A stretch of 48,509 bases of DNA from Parachlamydiaceae bacterium (GCA_025451995.1 JANWJE010000135.1:1-48509); one strand, 5' to 3'. Counted from the first letter of the stretch, positions 7,153 through 15,958 are shown. Numbers and translations are program-made. The notes: generated from the letters alone by a model not told the origin.

Positions 7153-7755
7153 ATGTCTTTAAATCTAGTTTATGGAAAACAGCTGCAATCTAATTTTTTA
7201 GATGCTGGTGAAGCTATAGCGAAAGATGTAGCGCAAGGGAAATTTTTTGAGATTAGCAAAAAGCTAAATAATGCATTTTTCGATGGAGGGGTATTCACTC
7301 CAAAAAGTTTTGCATCCTTAGCCTCTATAAATATTCCAGATAATCCTACTCATATATCAAATGAACTTGATGGTCATAGCTATATTACAATCGGAAAACA
7401 AACATCTTTTAGTGCGGTTATGGGATTTGTAGAAGGTATTCCTATAATAGGATCAGCTATTGCAGCTCTAAAAACCATATATCATTTATTTGGTATGTTA
7501 TCTTCTTACTCTACATTAAAAAAAGCAGTTAAAGAGTTAAATGCTACAGAGAGAAGTGATTATAATGTAGGTCGTGGAGCTAGTTGTCATTATACAAAAA
7601 AAGTATTTGAAGCAGCAATTGACTATACAGTACACCAAAATCATCTGGTTGCATCGCTATTGTCACTTATTCCTTTTGTAAAACCAATTACTCGCATTGC
7701 CCAGGGAGTGATTTTTAATGTGCAGGCGAATAATAGTGTTCCATCTCATGCATAA
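7153..7755 (+). CDS. Hypothetical membrane-associated protein, 200 aa
   Basis: No family recognised. A hydrophobic stretch around residues 96-118 (MGFVEGIPIIGSAIAALKTI) and a second near 165-185 (LVASLLSLIPFVKPITRIAQ) are separated by about 50 polar residues. The pattern GxxxGIPxIGxxxAxLKxI is reminiscent of hydrophobic proteins of Parachlamydiaceae that share the paired-segment layout. GAGG precedes the ATG. The upstream 100 bases are extremely AT-rich. Flanked by element remnants on both sides, so it is probably accessory. Confidence 0.6.
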   Translation: MSLNLVYGKQLQSNFLDAGEAIAKDVAQGKFFEISKKLNNAFFDGGVFTPKSFASLASINIPDNPTHISNELDGHSYITIGKQTSFSAVMGFVEGIPIIGSAIAALKTIYHLFGMLSSYSTLKKAVKELNATERSDYNVGRGASCHYTKKVFEAAIDYTVHQNHLVASLLSLIPFVKPITRIAQGVIFNVQANNSVPSHA

Positions 7756-8313
7756 ACCTCTCTCAAAAAAGGTTTCAGACAATTTTTCGGTGTTTTTGAG
7801 CTTGTTTTCGATTCTAGTCTTGTGGGGATAAGATCGACAAGGCGTATCCCCTTCAAGTTTAAAGTCGAAAAGAAGCTAAAATATTCCCAAAAAACTTAGC
7901 GAAAAATTTTATTGCGATAGGTTCGTAGATTCAGTGTTAAAAATCGTTAAAGACTTTAATCAAAAACGTTATAGTAAATTTTGTTGTACAGCTTTTTTAA
8001 GCTTCTTCCACTGGGGCAGATAAACCTTTGCTCTTAAATTTTCCATATTACAGCTAATATTCTAAAAACATCATTCTCCATGACTAGCAAAGTTATGAAG
8101 AGTTCTTAATACCACATTTACATGAACCCTTTAAGCTGAAATAGTTTATAAACATCTACTTTCTAAAAAAATTTCTCATAAAATTTTGGGAATTTTTATA
8201 TAGAAGTCTCTCCTAAAGTCGATTTCCATAAATATGAACTGGTAACGCTTCTATTTAAGGAGCATACCCCCTCTATTTTCCCAAGGTGCTCGTTCCATCT
8301 CCTGGGAGTCCCA
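7756..8313. other. Gene-free stretch with a long imperfect hairpin
   Basis: No credible gene. At about 7798-7880 imperfect arms (AGCTTGTTTTCGA / TCGAAAAGAAGCT) enclose an inner stem GGGGATA/TATCCCC (7825-7853), which may act as terminator or structured element end for the upstream gene. The rest is AT-rich; short minus-strand frames near 8196-8313 continue past the phage-like gene end without recognisable similarity. Confidence 0.4.
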
Positions 8314-8589
8314 TTAGTTTTCTGCAGGATTTTTTGTCTTGTTTGTAACCGCTTTGATGAACTCGCTTTTCTTGACATAGCCGAAAAAGCCATTGGGAAA
8401 CGAATCAAAAGGCAGGAAGGCAAGATACGCCTCTCTATCGCCTCCTGAGGCGTAGAAACGTTGACGGGCTTGTATCTCTAACATCCTTTGGTGTTGAGCA
8501 TCCCTTGGCTTGCTGATGCCAATCAAAGCCCATAGTCTATCGCCTGACCCCATCTTCTCTAATCTATTTAGCCGTATTTTATGAGACAT
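8314..8589 (-). CDS. Phage-like hypothetical protein, 91 aa
   Basis: Starts at an ATG directly preceded by AGGAGGATGTT. The charged N-terminus (RLNRLEKMGSG), the middle QARQRFYASGGDREAYLAFL and a lysine-rich tail resemble small proteins encoded between terminase genes of prophages, but I cannot name a family. It lies nine bases after the helix-turn-helix gene at 8599-8970 on the same strand, so both belong to one operon. It may be a truncated gene because the sequence downstream still looks partly coding. Confidence 0.5.
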   Translation of the reverse strand: MSHKIRLNRLEKMGSGDRLWALIGISKPRDAQHQRMLEIQARQRFYASGGDREAYLAFLPFDSFPNGFFGYVKKSEFIKAVTNKTKNPAEN

Positions 8590-8598
8590 AACATCCTC

Positions 8599-8970
8599 CT
8601 ATTCTGTAATTGTATCCTCAAGTTTTCTGATTCGTTGCTCGACGTCCTTGAATTCCATGTATTTAAGCGTCATATTTAAGAGGTCAATGGCAACTCTGTG
8701 CCGTACAGATTCTGATTCTGCATGATCGAGTAAGCCAATGAGGGTATCACATGCCTTTGAAGCTGTTGCTTTAAGACGATCTACAGCCTGGTTCACAGCT
8801 TCATTCTTCTTGTTTTCCAACTCTTGTCGAAAAGCTGATTGATTTAGCCAATCAAATATTTGCTTTGAAGAAATACCCGACTGTTTGGCAGCTGATTCAA
8901 CGGTTGGATTGCTAATTAAGAATGGCAGAACGTGCAGCTGTCTCCTAGTTAATCTTTCTTTATCCACCAT
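8599..8970 (-). CDS. Phage terminase-small-subunit-like HTH protein, 123 aa
   Basis: Residues 6-50 (LTRRQLHVLPFLISNPTVES, AAKQSGISSKQIFDWLNQSA) form a helix-turn-helix of the type found in phage small terminase subunits and related 'phBC6A51-like' proteins. The remainder is helical (KNEAVNQAVDRLKATASKAC, ESVRHRVAIDLLNMTL) and ends in a short coiled coil. Typical products recognise phage DNA or regulate transcription. No large terminase or capsid gene follows, so this is an isolated cargo pair with 8314-8589. Confidence 0.6.
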   Translation of the reverse strand: MVDKERLTRRQLHVLPFLISNPTVESAAKQSGISSKQIFDWLNQSAFRQELENKKNEAVNQAVDRLKATASKACDTLIGLLDHAESESVRHRVAIDLLNMTLKYMEFKDVEQRIRKLEDTITE

Positions 8971-9226
8971 GTGGTTTCCTTACGTTTTATTACTTATTTG
9001 CCGAAGAATTCTATTGCAATTGCCCACTCATGACTTATTCCTTTCGCTTGCAAAGGATTGAATTTCCAAACATATTGCAAACTGCCCTTAGACTATCATA
9101 AAAACGATATAGTTTTAAATTTAAAATGACGGATAGAGTGTTATTTTTAGGAGGTTGTTTTCGTTGATTCTTTTCACTCATAACACTATAAGAGAAGATC
9201 AGACCAAAAGCGTTGTCAGAAAAAGT

Positions 9227-10360
9227 ATGAAAGAAGTAAAAAAAATTCTCCGTCAAAACCTTAAAAATTTAAAAAGGCCATTTTCAGATGAGTGGTTGTC
9301 CGAGTTTTCCCTCTTGATGGAATTCATAACAACCAACACGCACACAAATAAGATAATCAGCTCGATAGAAAAAGAAAAACAGGAAGCTTACGCATCCTTA
9401 GTCGCCAATTTGAAAGCTCTATTCAAGGATGGACAAGTCTGCTTACAACTTATTCAGAAACAGATAAAGAACCCAGATACACGAGCTTTATTTAAACCGC
9501 AAATTCAAACTTTACTACAAACTAAAGTGGATCGCAAGAAAATCGCTGATCCCTTTTTTAAACTTGAGACTACCTGCCTAGACTACATAGCTGATTTTAG
9601 CCGCCTTTTAGAGGGTATTTTGAAAAGTGATGCAAATAAGCTCGTCAAAAACTATGCCTCTGTTGGCTACAATAAAAATATCGACCTAACCTTTTCTCCC
9701 TTTTTGCAATCATGTAAACACGATATCGACATTCTTTCAGGGCTTAGAACAAAGGCGATTTGGACTAAGTGGGATTTGCTTTTACAGTGGTCAGAATGGA
9801 CAAGGAATGGCATCTCGCCTAGTAATCAGGCATTTAAAGACAATCTATCTCGGATGTTTAGAAGCTTAAAAATATCAGAAGCAGTGCAATTCTGTGGATC
9901 ATTTCTATTAGGTCGGCTTATAAATACGCAAACCGTTTCTATAGATTCAGGAATATGCCTAAAATCCATACGGCTTTTTTTAGATCTAAAAGATCGTTAT
10001 TGGATCATCATATATTTTGCTGGTGAGAATGGTGAGAAACGTGAGTTTTTTATTAGAAAGCTTCCACAAGGAAAGCCATCATATAATTTATTAAAGTTGC
10101 TATTGGAAGCTGAACCCTACTCACTAATCGAATTTTCGCCGCTTACGCACACTTTAGGCGAGCTACAGATAAAGAATGAATTAAAAAAAGTGTTCTTTCC
10201 ACATGATAAGTTTGCTGGATCTCATGTGCAACTTGGTGTAGATAATGTTCCTATTGATGCTGCCGCTATTGTAACACATCTTTCCTCTCTTCAAAAAGAT
10301 CGGAAACGGCATCCTCCTTTCGATTCGAGATATTATTATAAATTCATTTCTACTGTTTAA
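9227..10360 (+). CDS. Hypothetical cargo protein, 377 aa
   Basis: I recognise no family. The ATG at 9227 is listed, but a TTG at 9164 lies nine bases after a perfect AGGAGG (9149-9154) and would add 21 residues; that start is equally plausible. The N-terminal half is helical and lysine-rich; the C-terminal half has strand-rich segments (ICLKSIRLFLDLKDRYWIII, EKREFFIRKLPQGKPSYNLL) and a final KDRKRHPPFDSRYYYKF. No membrane segments. It is flanked by the phage-like pair and the SpoVG/DUF927 operon, so it is element cargo. Confidence 0.6.
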   Translation: MKEVKKILRQNLKNLKRPFSDEWLSEFSLLMEFITTNTHTNKIISSIEKEKQEAYASLVANLKALFKDGQVCLQLIQKQIKNPDTRALFKPQIQTLLQTKVDRKKIADPFFKLETTCLDYIADFSRLLEGILKSDANKLVKNYASVGYNKNIDLTFSPFLQSCKHDIDILSGLRTKAIWTKWDLLLQWSEWTRNGISPSNQAFKDNLSRMFRSLKISEAVQFCGSFLLGRLINTQTVSIDSGICLKSIRLFLDLKDRYWIIIYFAGENGEKREFFIRKLPQGKPSYNLLKLLLEAEPYSLIEFSPLTHTLGELQIKNELKKVFFPHDKFAGSHVQLGVDNVPIDAAAIVTHLSSLQKDRKRHPPFDSRYYYKFISTV

Positions 10361-10496
10361 TTTCTCCTGTTTTTCCTGACATTGTAATTGATAATCAGGC
10401 AGTTAAGAAAAATGCTGTTTTTGCATAGCTCTGATAATCAACTAGTTAAACGACTTATCCTATAAGGCCGTTTTTTTCGACGTTTTTCCGACAAAT

Positions 10497-10571
10497 GGAT
10501 AGCGATTTTCATTTCTTTCACTCGTAGACTCTTTCCAGAATTCCGACGCTATCCGATTTTTCGAGTATAAT
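10497..10571 (+). promoter_or_regulatory. Inverted repeat and -10-like box before the SpoVG-like operon
   Basis: GGATAGCG (10497-10504) and CGCTATCC (10547-10554) form an 8-bp inverted repeat around 42 bases, and TATAAT lies at 10566-10571. Only the -10-like box is convincing; a -35 element is poor. The arrangement could be the regulated promoter of the replication/helicase operon that follows. Confidence 0.3.
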
Positions 10572-10595
10572 TCCGGCATTTTTTAAATTTTGGGC

Positions 10596-10811
10596 ATGGA
10601 AAGCAATACTAAAGCTCACATGCCTGCCAAGAAACATATTTCTGCTGAATCGTCAGTAGTGATTAATTCCTGTCGTCTTGGAGCTTTTTTTGATCTGCTT
10701 CTCCAAATAGACAAACGTAACCATCCGGAGCTTTATGAGCATAACCAAAGTGCAACTTCTCCCAATCAAACCGCAAAAGGGCCTGATGGCATTTGCCTGT
10801 GTGGAGATTGA
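10596..10811 (+). CDS. Small hypothetical protein, up to 71 aa, possibly truncated
   Basis: The first half (SVVINSCRLGAFFDLLLQID, KRNHPELYEHNQ) has the look of a short conserved protein of mobile-element operons. Its second half runs in a different frame over the start of the SpoVG-like gene (10735), so the original gene may have ended near HPELYE and lost its stop by a frameshift. Weak support; no clear ribosome binding site. Confidence 0.3.
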   Translation: MESNTKAHMPAKKHISAESSVVINSCRLGAFFDLLLQIDKRNHPELYEHNQSATSPNQTAKGPDGICLCGD

Positions 10812-10998
10812 TAACCAATTCTATATCAGTTCTATCGGAGTCCATAAAAGACGAGATGGAACTGGCTATAGGATTACTTATCCAACACGAAAGGTTGGCG
10901 AGCAAAATCTAACGATTTTTCATCCAACTGAGCCGTCTCTCAGTAAAGAAATTGAGCAGGCTATTTGCAGTAAAGCTGAAGAGGTTATGGGTCTATGA
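10735..10998 (+). CDS. SpoVG-like protein, 87 aa
   Basis: The sequence follows the SpoVG fold pattern: ITKVQLLPI, GLMAFACVEIDNQFYISSIG, YRITYPTRK, LTIFHPTEPSLSKEIEQAI. SpoVG proteins are small nucleic-acid-binding regulators; variants occur in plasmids, phages and integrated elements beside replication genes. The usual invariant segment is G-----PSRK; here it is YPTRK. The stop overlaps a possible start of the DUF927 gene (ATGA at 10995), so they form one operon. Function here is inferred. Confidence 0.65.
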   Translation: MSITKVQLLPIKPQKGLMAFACVEIDNQFYISSIGVHKRRDGTGYRITYPTRKVGEQNLTIFHPTEPSLSKEIEQAICSKAEEVMGL

Positions 10999-11033
10999 AT
11001 ATCCCAAAAAAATGTAACAGAGAGGTAAAACAT

Positions 11034-12755
11034 ATGTCTCCAAAACAAACTGAATTAAAAGGCATCGCTTATCCCCTTGCTGAAGGGTTTGAAATCAACC
11101 AAGAAGGGGTGTGGTTTCTAATCCCAAAACAAGATGGCGTTCAAAAAATCTTTGTGTGCGCTCCGTTATATGTGCTTGCTTACGCTCGCAATGATCGTCA
11201 TGAAAACTATTCCAAACTGCTCGAGTTCCTTGATCCTGACAACAGAGTACATGAATGGCTTATGCCTCAAGAACTTCTAGCAGGCGAAGGTAGCGAAGTA
11301 AGAAAGACTCTTTTATCAATGGGCTTAAAAATCGGAGAAGATCGAAAAGCAAAAGATCTTCTAACCAGATATCTCTTATCAAGCGATCCGATTGATCGTG
11401 TAAGAACTATTGACAGAACCGGATGGCATGGCCAATTCTATGTTCTTCCAGATGGGCCCATAGGAAAACAAGTCGGGGAAAAAGTCTTATTTTTAGGTCC
11501 CCATATTGGACAGCCTATCTTCCATGCTGTGGGCACGTTAGAAGAATGGCAGACTCGTATTGCTGCTCCTTGTGTTGAAAACTCTCGCTTAATGTTTTCT
11601 CTTAGTGCGGCATTTGCAGGCCCACTTTTAGGCATCTGCCATGAGGAAAATGGGGGATTTCATCTACGTGGCGCAAGCAGTACAGGAAAAACAACCGCTC
11701 TTGATGTTGCAGCTTCTCTATTTGGCGGAAAGGATTATATCCAACGATGGAGAGCAACTGCCAATGGATTGGAAGCAACAGCTAAAATGTATAATGATCT
11801 TCTACTGCCTTTAGATGAGATGGGAGAGATTAATCCAAAAGATGCTGGGGAAGTTGCCTATATGTTAGGCAATGGAACTGGCAAAGCGAGAGCAGATAAA
11901 ACTGGGGGTGCTAGGGATAAGGCAAAATTTCGTTGTCTCTTCTTATCGACAGGTGAAATCAGTCTTGCTCAACATATGCTCGAGGATGGTAAAAAGGCTA
12001 AAGCAGGTCAAGAAACACGCATAGCTGATATCCCAGCTGATCTTGGACCGTACGGGGTATTTGAATCGCTCCATGGGTATGTTGATGGGGCTGCGTTCTC
12101 AGATGCCATTAAGGTGGCAACAAGGGAATGCCATGGTGCAGCGGGACCTAAATACATTTGCCATTTATCAGAAGACTTTCAAATGGTTAGAAATGCGGTA
12201 GATGCCACGATAGATAGCTTTATAGAGGAATATGTTTCTAAAGGCTCATCTGGTCAAGTAAAACGAGTCGGTCGTCGCTTTGGGCTTGTAGCAGCAGGAG
12301 GTGAGCTGGCAATTCATTTTGGTATCGCTCCATGGCAAAAAGGTTCAGCAATAGCTGCTGCAGGTAAATGTTTTCAGGATTGGCTTGCATATCGAGGTGA
12401 TGATCAAGATTTAGAGGAAAAGAAAACCATCGCAACGTTTCAACTTTTCTTTGAAATGCACGGTAATAGTCGCTTCACTGGCTGGCACGATGATGATGCC
12501 AAAACATACAATCGAGCAGGTTTTAAAAAAATCGAGGGAAATAGGACAGAATATTATGTTCTTGAAGAGGTATTTAAAAATGAAATCTGTCAGGGATCTG
12601 ACTGGAAGCAAGCCTCTAAATTGCTTATTAAAAAAGGCTATCTAAAGCCATCTAGTGATGGAAAATCAACCCGCACTGAAAACCTTCCTGGCATGGGAAA
12701 AGTAAGATGCTACCGATTTGAAAAAGTTCCAGTTGGAAAAGAAGAAGCCGCATGA
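11034..12755 (+). CDS. DUF927-family helicase-like ATPase, 573 aa
   Basis: The start at 11034 has AGAGAGG about nine bases upstream; an ATG at 10995 overlapping the SpoVG-like stop would add 13 residues. Residues 213-220 are a Walker A motif (GASSTGKT). Beyond it come the family hallmarks LLPLDEMGEINPKDAGEVAY, MLGNGTGKARADK and LFLSTGEISLAQ, with the acidic DE of Walker B in LPLDEMGE. DUF927 proteins are superfamily-type helicases typical of integrated plasmids, prophages and ICEs, where they are thought to act in replication or transfer. The protein is full length. A truncated copy lies at 6303-6734. Confidence 0.85.
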   Translation: MSPKQTELKGIAYPLAEGFEINQEGVWFLIPKQDGVQKIFVCAPLYVLAYARNDRHENYSKLLEFLDPDNRVHEWLMPQELLAGEGSEVRKTLLSMGLKIGEDRKAKDLLTRYLLSSDPIDRVRTIDRTGWHGQFYVLPDGPIGKQVGEKVLFLGPHIGQPIFHAVGTLEEWQTRIAAPCVENSRLMFSLSAAFAGPLLGICHEENGGFHLRGASSTGKTTALDVAASLFGGKDYIQRWRATANGLEATAKMYNDLLLPLDEMGEINPKDAGEVAYMLGNGTGKARADKTGGARDKAKFRCLFLSTGEISLAQHMLEDGKKAKAGQETRIADIPADLGPYGVFESLHGYVDGAAFSDAIKVATRECHGAAGPKYICHLSEDFQMVRNAVDATIDSFIEEYVSKGSSGQVKRVGRRFGLVAAGGELAIHFGIAPWQKGSAIAAAGKCFQDWLAYRGDDQDLEEKKTIATFQLFFEMHGNSRFTGWHDDDAKTYNRAGFKKIEGNRTEYYVLEEVFKNEICQGSDWKQASKLLIKKGYLKPSSDGKSTRTENLPGMGKVRCYRFEKVPVGKEEAA

Positions 12756-12777
12756 AGCTATATCCACGATTGAGAGT

Positions 12778-12810
12778 GTGAGAAAAATCTCACTTTCTCA
12801 CAAATCTCAC
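12778..12810. promoter_or_regulatory. TCTCAC repeats upstream of the recombinase
   Basis: GTGAGA at 12778-12783 is followed by TCTCAC at 12788-12793, 12796-12801 and 12805-12810. The first two form a palindrome, the last three are direct repeats at 8-9 base spacing. They lie about 80 bases upstream of the recombinase start and could be an operator or an iteron-like protein-binding array. The product that binds is unknown. Confidence 0.45.
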
Positions 12811-12886
12811 CTTAAAATTATCTCGTGGAAGCTGAAAAAAACTGATACAATAATTCCTCAATTAAAGATGTAACAAAGGTTTAATT

Positions 12887-14437
12887 ATGAAAGCAATACT
12901 GCTTGCTCGAGTCTCTAGCAAGGAGCAAGAGGAGGGTCAGTCTATCCCCGCTCAAGAGCGACGTTTACGAGAATATGCCGAGAGAAAAGGTCTCGCTATT
13001 GATCAAGTTTTTAAAATCACCGAATCATCCACTAAAGACACTCGCAAAGAATTTGAAAAGATTCTTGGACAAATTCGTAAATCTAAAGAAACGATTGCCT
13101 TAGTGGCAGATACAATTGACCGAGTACAGCGTAGCTTTAAGGAATCTGTGGTTCTTGATGAGCTGAGAAAAGAAGGAAAGGTCGAAATCCATTTTTTTCG
13201 GGAAGGACTGGTACTGAATCTTAAGTCTAACTCTTCCGAGATTCTTCGTTGGGATATGGGGGTTATGTTTGCTCGCAGCTATGTCCTTCAATTGAGTGAC
13301 AACGTTAAACGCAGCAAGGAACAGGCAGTAAAAAGTGGAAATTGGATTGGGCTTGCACCTTTAGGTTATATTCATATTGTGGATGAGAAGGGTGAAAAGA
13401 ATATTGTTCCTGATCCTGACCGATTACCTTTCATTGTTAAATTGTTTGAGCTGTATGCAACTGGCAACTATTCCCTCCTAAAACTAGCTGAAGAAGCGGA
13501 AAAATTTGGATTACGAACCAGAAAAGGAAAAAAGGTAGCTAAATCTCAAATAGATTCCATCCTCAAAAATCCATTTTATTGTGGTATGATGAGGACTAAA
13601 TATGGTTTGGCAGAACATCATTATCAACCTCTTATTTCAACAGCTCTATACCAACAAGTCCAGAACGTGGCCGCAGGATACCATAAAAAGCCTCTCAAAA
13701 AGATTAGCGAGCCTTTCATTCTGCGAGGCATGATTACATGCGCTCATTGTGGCTGTACTGTCACTCCCGAAATCCATAAAAAGCGTTACATTTATTACAG
13801 CTGCACGAATGCTAAGGGAATTTGCAAGAAAGTCTATATACGAGAAGAGCCATTGGTCGAATCCTTATCCAAATACTTTGATCATATAGCCTTAAGTGAA
13901 GAACAAATTGCCGATGTGACAAGCTATCTCAAGAAAATCCATGAATCAGAGAGCCTTTTCCACACAGAAAGTCTTACAGCTCTGCGAAAAGAGCAAGATA
14001 AGATACAAAAACGAATCAATCAAATGTACGATGACAAGCTTGATGGATTCATTGATGAAAAGATGTACCTTGATAAAGTTAAAGATTACAAAGCCCGCCA
14101 GATTGAAATCACAGAACAGATGACCCGACATGAAAAGGCCGATCATAACTTCTATGTTACTGCCAATATGGTGATGAATTTAGCGGCTCGTGCGAAGGAA
14201 ATCTTCGAGAGTTCTGAAGTGGATGAAAAACGCCAACTTTTGAATTTAGTGTTTCAGAACTTAAAATTAGAGGGTAAAAATCTATCTATAGATACTTGTG
14301 AACCATTTACTACCCTAGTAGACTATAAGCAGTGTCCAAAAGGATGGGGGCGGTTGGACTCGAACCAACGGAGACCGAAGTCGAGGGATTTACAGTCGGT
14401 TGTCGCTCCACACACTGGCACAAACTGGCATACATAG
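12887..14437 (+). CDS. Large serine recombinase (site-specific integrase), 516 aa
   Basis: Resolvase N-terminal domain (about 1-150) with ARVSSKEQ: the catalytic serine is Ser10 in RVS. Next comes the recombinase domain (about 160-270, GLAPLGYIHIVDEKGEKNIV) and a zinc ribbon (CAHCGCT...YYSCTNAKGICKK), then a long coiled coil (about 370-450). This is the layout of large serine integrases, which insert and excise phages and integrated elements by double-strand exchange via a Ser-DNA link. The last about 30 residues (WGRLDSNQRRPKSRDLQS and beyond) are encoded by the tRNA-Tyr-derived repeat, so the natural C-terminus depends on what lies past the att site. It is the most likely mover of the 3.2-14.4 kb element. 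Confidence 0.9.
   Translation: MKAILLARVSSKEQEEGQSIPAQERRLREYAERKGLAIDQVFKITESSTKDTRKEFEKILGQIRKSKETIALVADTIDRVQRSFKESVVLDELRKEGKVEIHFFREGLVLNLKSNSSEILRWDMGVMFARSYVLQLSDNVKRSKEQAVKSGNWIGLAPLGYIHIVDEKGEKNIVPDPDRLPFIVKLFELYATGNYSLLKLAEEAEKFGLRTRKGKKVAKSQIDSILKNPFYCGMMRTKYGLAEHHYQPLISTALYQQVQNVAAGYHKKPLKKISEPFILRGMITCAHCGCTVTPEIHKKRYIYYSCTNAKGICKKVYIREEPLVESLSKYFDHIALSEEQIADVTSYLKKIHESESLFHTESLTALRKEQDKIQKRINQMYDDKLDGFIDEKMYLDKVKDYKARQIEITEQMTRHEKADHNFYVTANMVMNLAARAKEIFESSEVDEKRQLLNLVFQNLKLEGKNLSIDTCEPFTTLVDYKQCPKGWGRLDSNQRRPKSRDLQSVVAPHTGTNWHT
14346..14397 (-). repeat. att-like repeat from the 3' half of tRNA-Tyr, copy 2
   Basis: A 52-bp exact match to tRNA-Tyr 18199-18250. It sits inside the 3' end of the recombinase gene. 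Together with 3136-3187 it bounds an 11.2-kb segment carrying the recombinase, the expected structure of an integrated element with its integrase at one end. Confidence 0.9.
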
Positions 14438-14536
14438 GCACAATACAATCAATGGTTTAAAAGATTATTGATTGTGCTAGTTTGCGTTATTTTATGCCAG
14501 TTTTTTGCAGTCTAGTGCGTAAAAATTGCGTAATTG
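14433..14536 (+). repeat. Element arm repeat, copy 2, with inner palindrome
   Basis: About 100 bases recur in diverged form at 16599-16696, and the right end (14496-14536) recurs at 3044-3084. It contains CAATCAAT and ATTGATTG as inverted arms about 14 bases apart. Position next to an att-like repeat suggests recombinase or accessory-protein binding sites. Confidence 0.65.
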
Positions 14537-14581
14537 GTATCATATTTTAAAAGATGGTTTAATCAACCCCATCAAGAAAAA

Positions 14582-14899
14582 ATGAAACCCAAAATCCAAA
14601 TTCCAAAAGCCTGGTTAGAAAAGTTTTGCACAGACAACCATATTGTCAAAATGGCTCTGTTTGGCTCAGTCATTTCTGATCATTTCAAAGAGACGAGCGA
14701 TATCGACATCCTTGTAGAGTTTGACCCTAGACATATTCCAGGTTTATTCGGTTTCGTAGGAATGCGCAACTCTCTTTCAGAACGTTTAGGGAGAGAGGTT
14801 GATCTGAGAACTCCTGAAGACATTAGCAACCTATTTAGAAACGAAGTTATCGAGCAGTCATATCCCATTTATGGAAAAGAAAGATTTAAATCGACTTGA
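14582..14899 (+). CDS. MNT-type minimal nucleotidyltransferase (antitoxin), 105 aa
   Basis: The nucleotidyltransferase signature is intact: GSVISDHFKETSDIDILVEF, that is GS-x10-D-x-D, followed by GREVDLRTPEDI, which supplies the third acidic residue. Minimal nucleotidyltransferases of this type pair with HEPN (DUF86) proteins; in characterised MntA-HepT systems MNT inactivates the HEPN RNase toxin by adding AMP to it. It overlaps the HEPN gene by 29 bases. ATG at 14582 was taken because upstream codons lie in the arm repeat. Confidence 0.85.
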   Translation: MKPKIQIPKAWLEKFCTDNHIVKMALFGSVISDHFKETSDIDILVEFDPRHIPGLFGFVGMRNSLSERLGREVDLRTPEDISNLFRNEVIEQSYPIYGKERFKST

Positions 14900-15206
14900 G
14901 CATATATTGGATGCAGCTAAGGCTATCCAAGAACATATTAAAGGGAAAAAGCAATCTGATTTGGATAAAAACAGATTGTTTCTTGGAGGAGTGATCCGCG
15001 AATTGCTTGTGATCGGAGAAGCAGCAAATGCAATCTCCTCTCAGGCAAAAACTCAAATTCCACTCCCTTGGAAAGAAGTGATTGGAATGAGAAACCAGTT
15101 AGTTCACGCCTACTTTGAAATTAATCACAAAATCATCTGGATAACAGTCACTCAAGATATTCCAAGGTTGATATCTCAATTAGAAGATTTTTTTAATATG
15201 ATATGA
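14871..15206 (+). CDS. HEPN/DUF86 RNase toxin (HepT-like), 111 aa
   Basis: The all-helical protein ends with the HEPN active-site motif in MRNQLVHAYFEI (R-x4-H), the pattern of HepT RNases. Upstream helices (LNRLEHILDAAKAIQEHIKG, VIRELLVIGEAANAISSQ) match DUF86. It is expected to cleave RNA, for example tRNA ends, when not modified by the neighbouring MNT. Both key residues are present, so the module looks functional. Located just outside the recombinase-side att repeat, it may belong to a second, older element. Confidence 0.85.
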   Translation: MEKKDLNRLEHILDAAKAIQEHIKGKKQSDLDKNRLFLGGVIRELLVIGEAANAISSQAKTQIPLPWKEVIGMRNQLVHAYFEINHKIIWITVTQDIPRLISQLEDFFNMI

Positions 15207-15277
15207 TTCTTTAGAGTCGAAGAATTTGATATAATCCAAATAGGCCAAAAATTTATTCCAGCTTTAGTTTTAAAAAT

Positions 15278-15958
15278 CTAGTGTTTGTGAGCAATGGAAT
15301 GATCGTCCTGTACGTCAGTAATCCAATTATTCCTCTCCCATGAAGACAAAAAATTCTTGGTGATGGGAAGATGTTTTTCAATCGGATTTCCCGCCTGCCA
15401 TTTCCCCACGAGTTCTGTAAATAGAATTTTTACACAAAATGGGCCATCTGCAAATCCACCAACTTCATATGGTTGAAAAATAATGATTAGTGATTCGTGA
15501 TCGACAGCAAATAATTTTATCAATCCTAATTCTAGATAATCCTGAAGGGGTTCTGATCCTTGAAAATAACTACAATTATCACATCGATGTTTAAAAAAGT
15601 CCTCACAATAGCTTCTCAAAAACTCTTTTTGACTAGCTTGAGGAAAAAGATCATTTAAGACTATCTCCTTAAAAACTCCTTTATCTTTCACAAATGTCTT
15701 TGTTTCATAGCGAATCCACCCATGAGGCATATGAGCATAGACAAAAACAGTACCGAAAAGGCTTACTATATCATCAGAGAAAAGAATGCTCCGCAGATTA
15801 TAGTCCATATGAAAAGGCCCTTCATCCAAAGAGCTTTCTGTTAAAAGAGTAGCAATAAAATCTTTTTTTATTTCTTCAATATTATAAAATCCCTTCTTTG
15901 CATCGAAGGAGCAACCAGTAAATGCAGCAGCCGTCAGGAAAAGATAAAAAATTCGCAT
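15278..15958 (-). CDS. Putative lipoprotein, DUF3298/RsiV-like, 226 aa
   Basis: The start at 15958 gives a lipoprotein signal (MRIFYLFLTAAAFTGC with Cys16). The mature part contains a region with GTVFVYAHMPHGWIRYETKT, LNDLFPQ, and near the end FQPYEVGGFADGPF: in DUF3298/DUF4163 proteins a 'L-DLF' segment and '-F-PYE-G-YA-GP' are typical. Those domains occur in secreted or lipid-anchored proteins, among them the anti-sigma factor RsiV that binds lysozyme. Last gene of a three-gene minus-strand operon, 7 bases after the DUF3892-like gene. Confidence 0.65.
   Translation of the reverse strand: MRIFYLFLTAAAFTGCSFDAKKGFYNIEEIKKDFIATLLTESSLDEGPFHMDYNLRSILFSDDIVSLFGTVFVYAHMPHGWIRYETKTFVKDKGVFKEIVLNDLFPQASQKEFLRSYCEDFFKHRCDNCSYFQGSEPLQDYLELGLIKLFAVDHESLIIIFQPYEVGGFADGPFCVKILFTELVGKWQAGNPIEKHLPITKNFLSSWERNNWITDVQDDHSIAHKH

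Noticed and set aside
10663-10905. Minus-strand frame of 80 codons
   Set aside because: Antisense to the SpoVG-like gene, which matches a known family.
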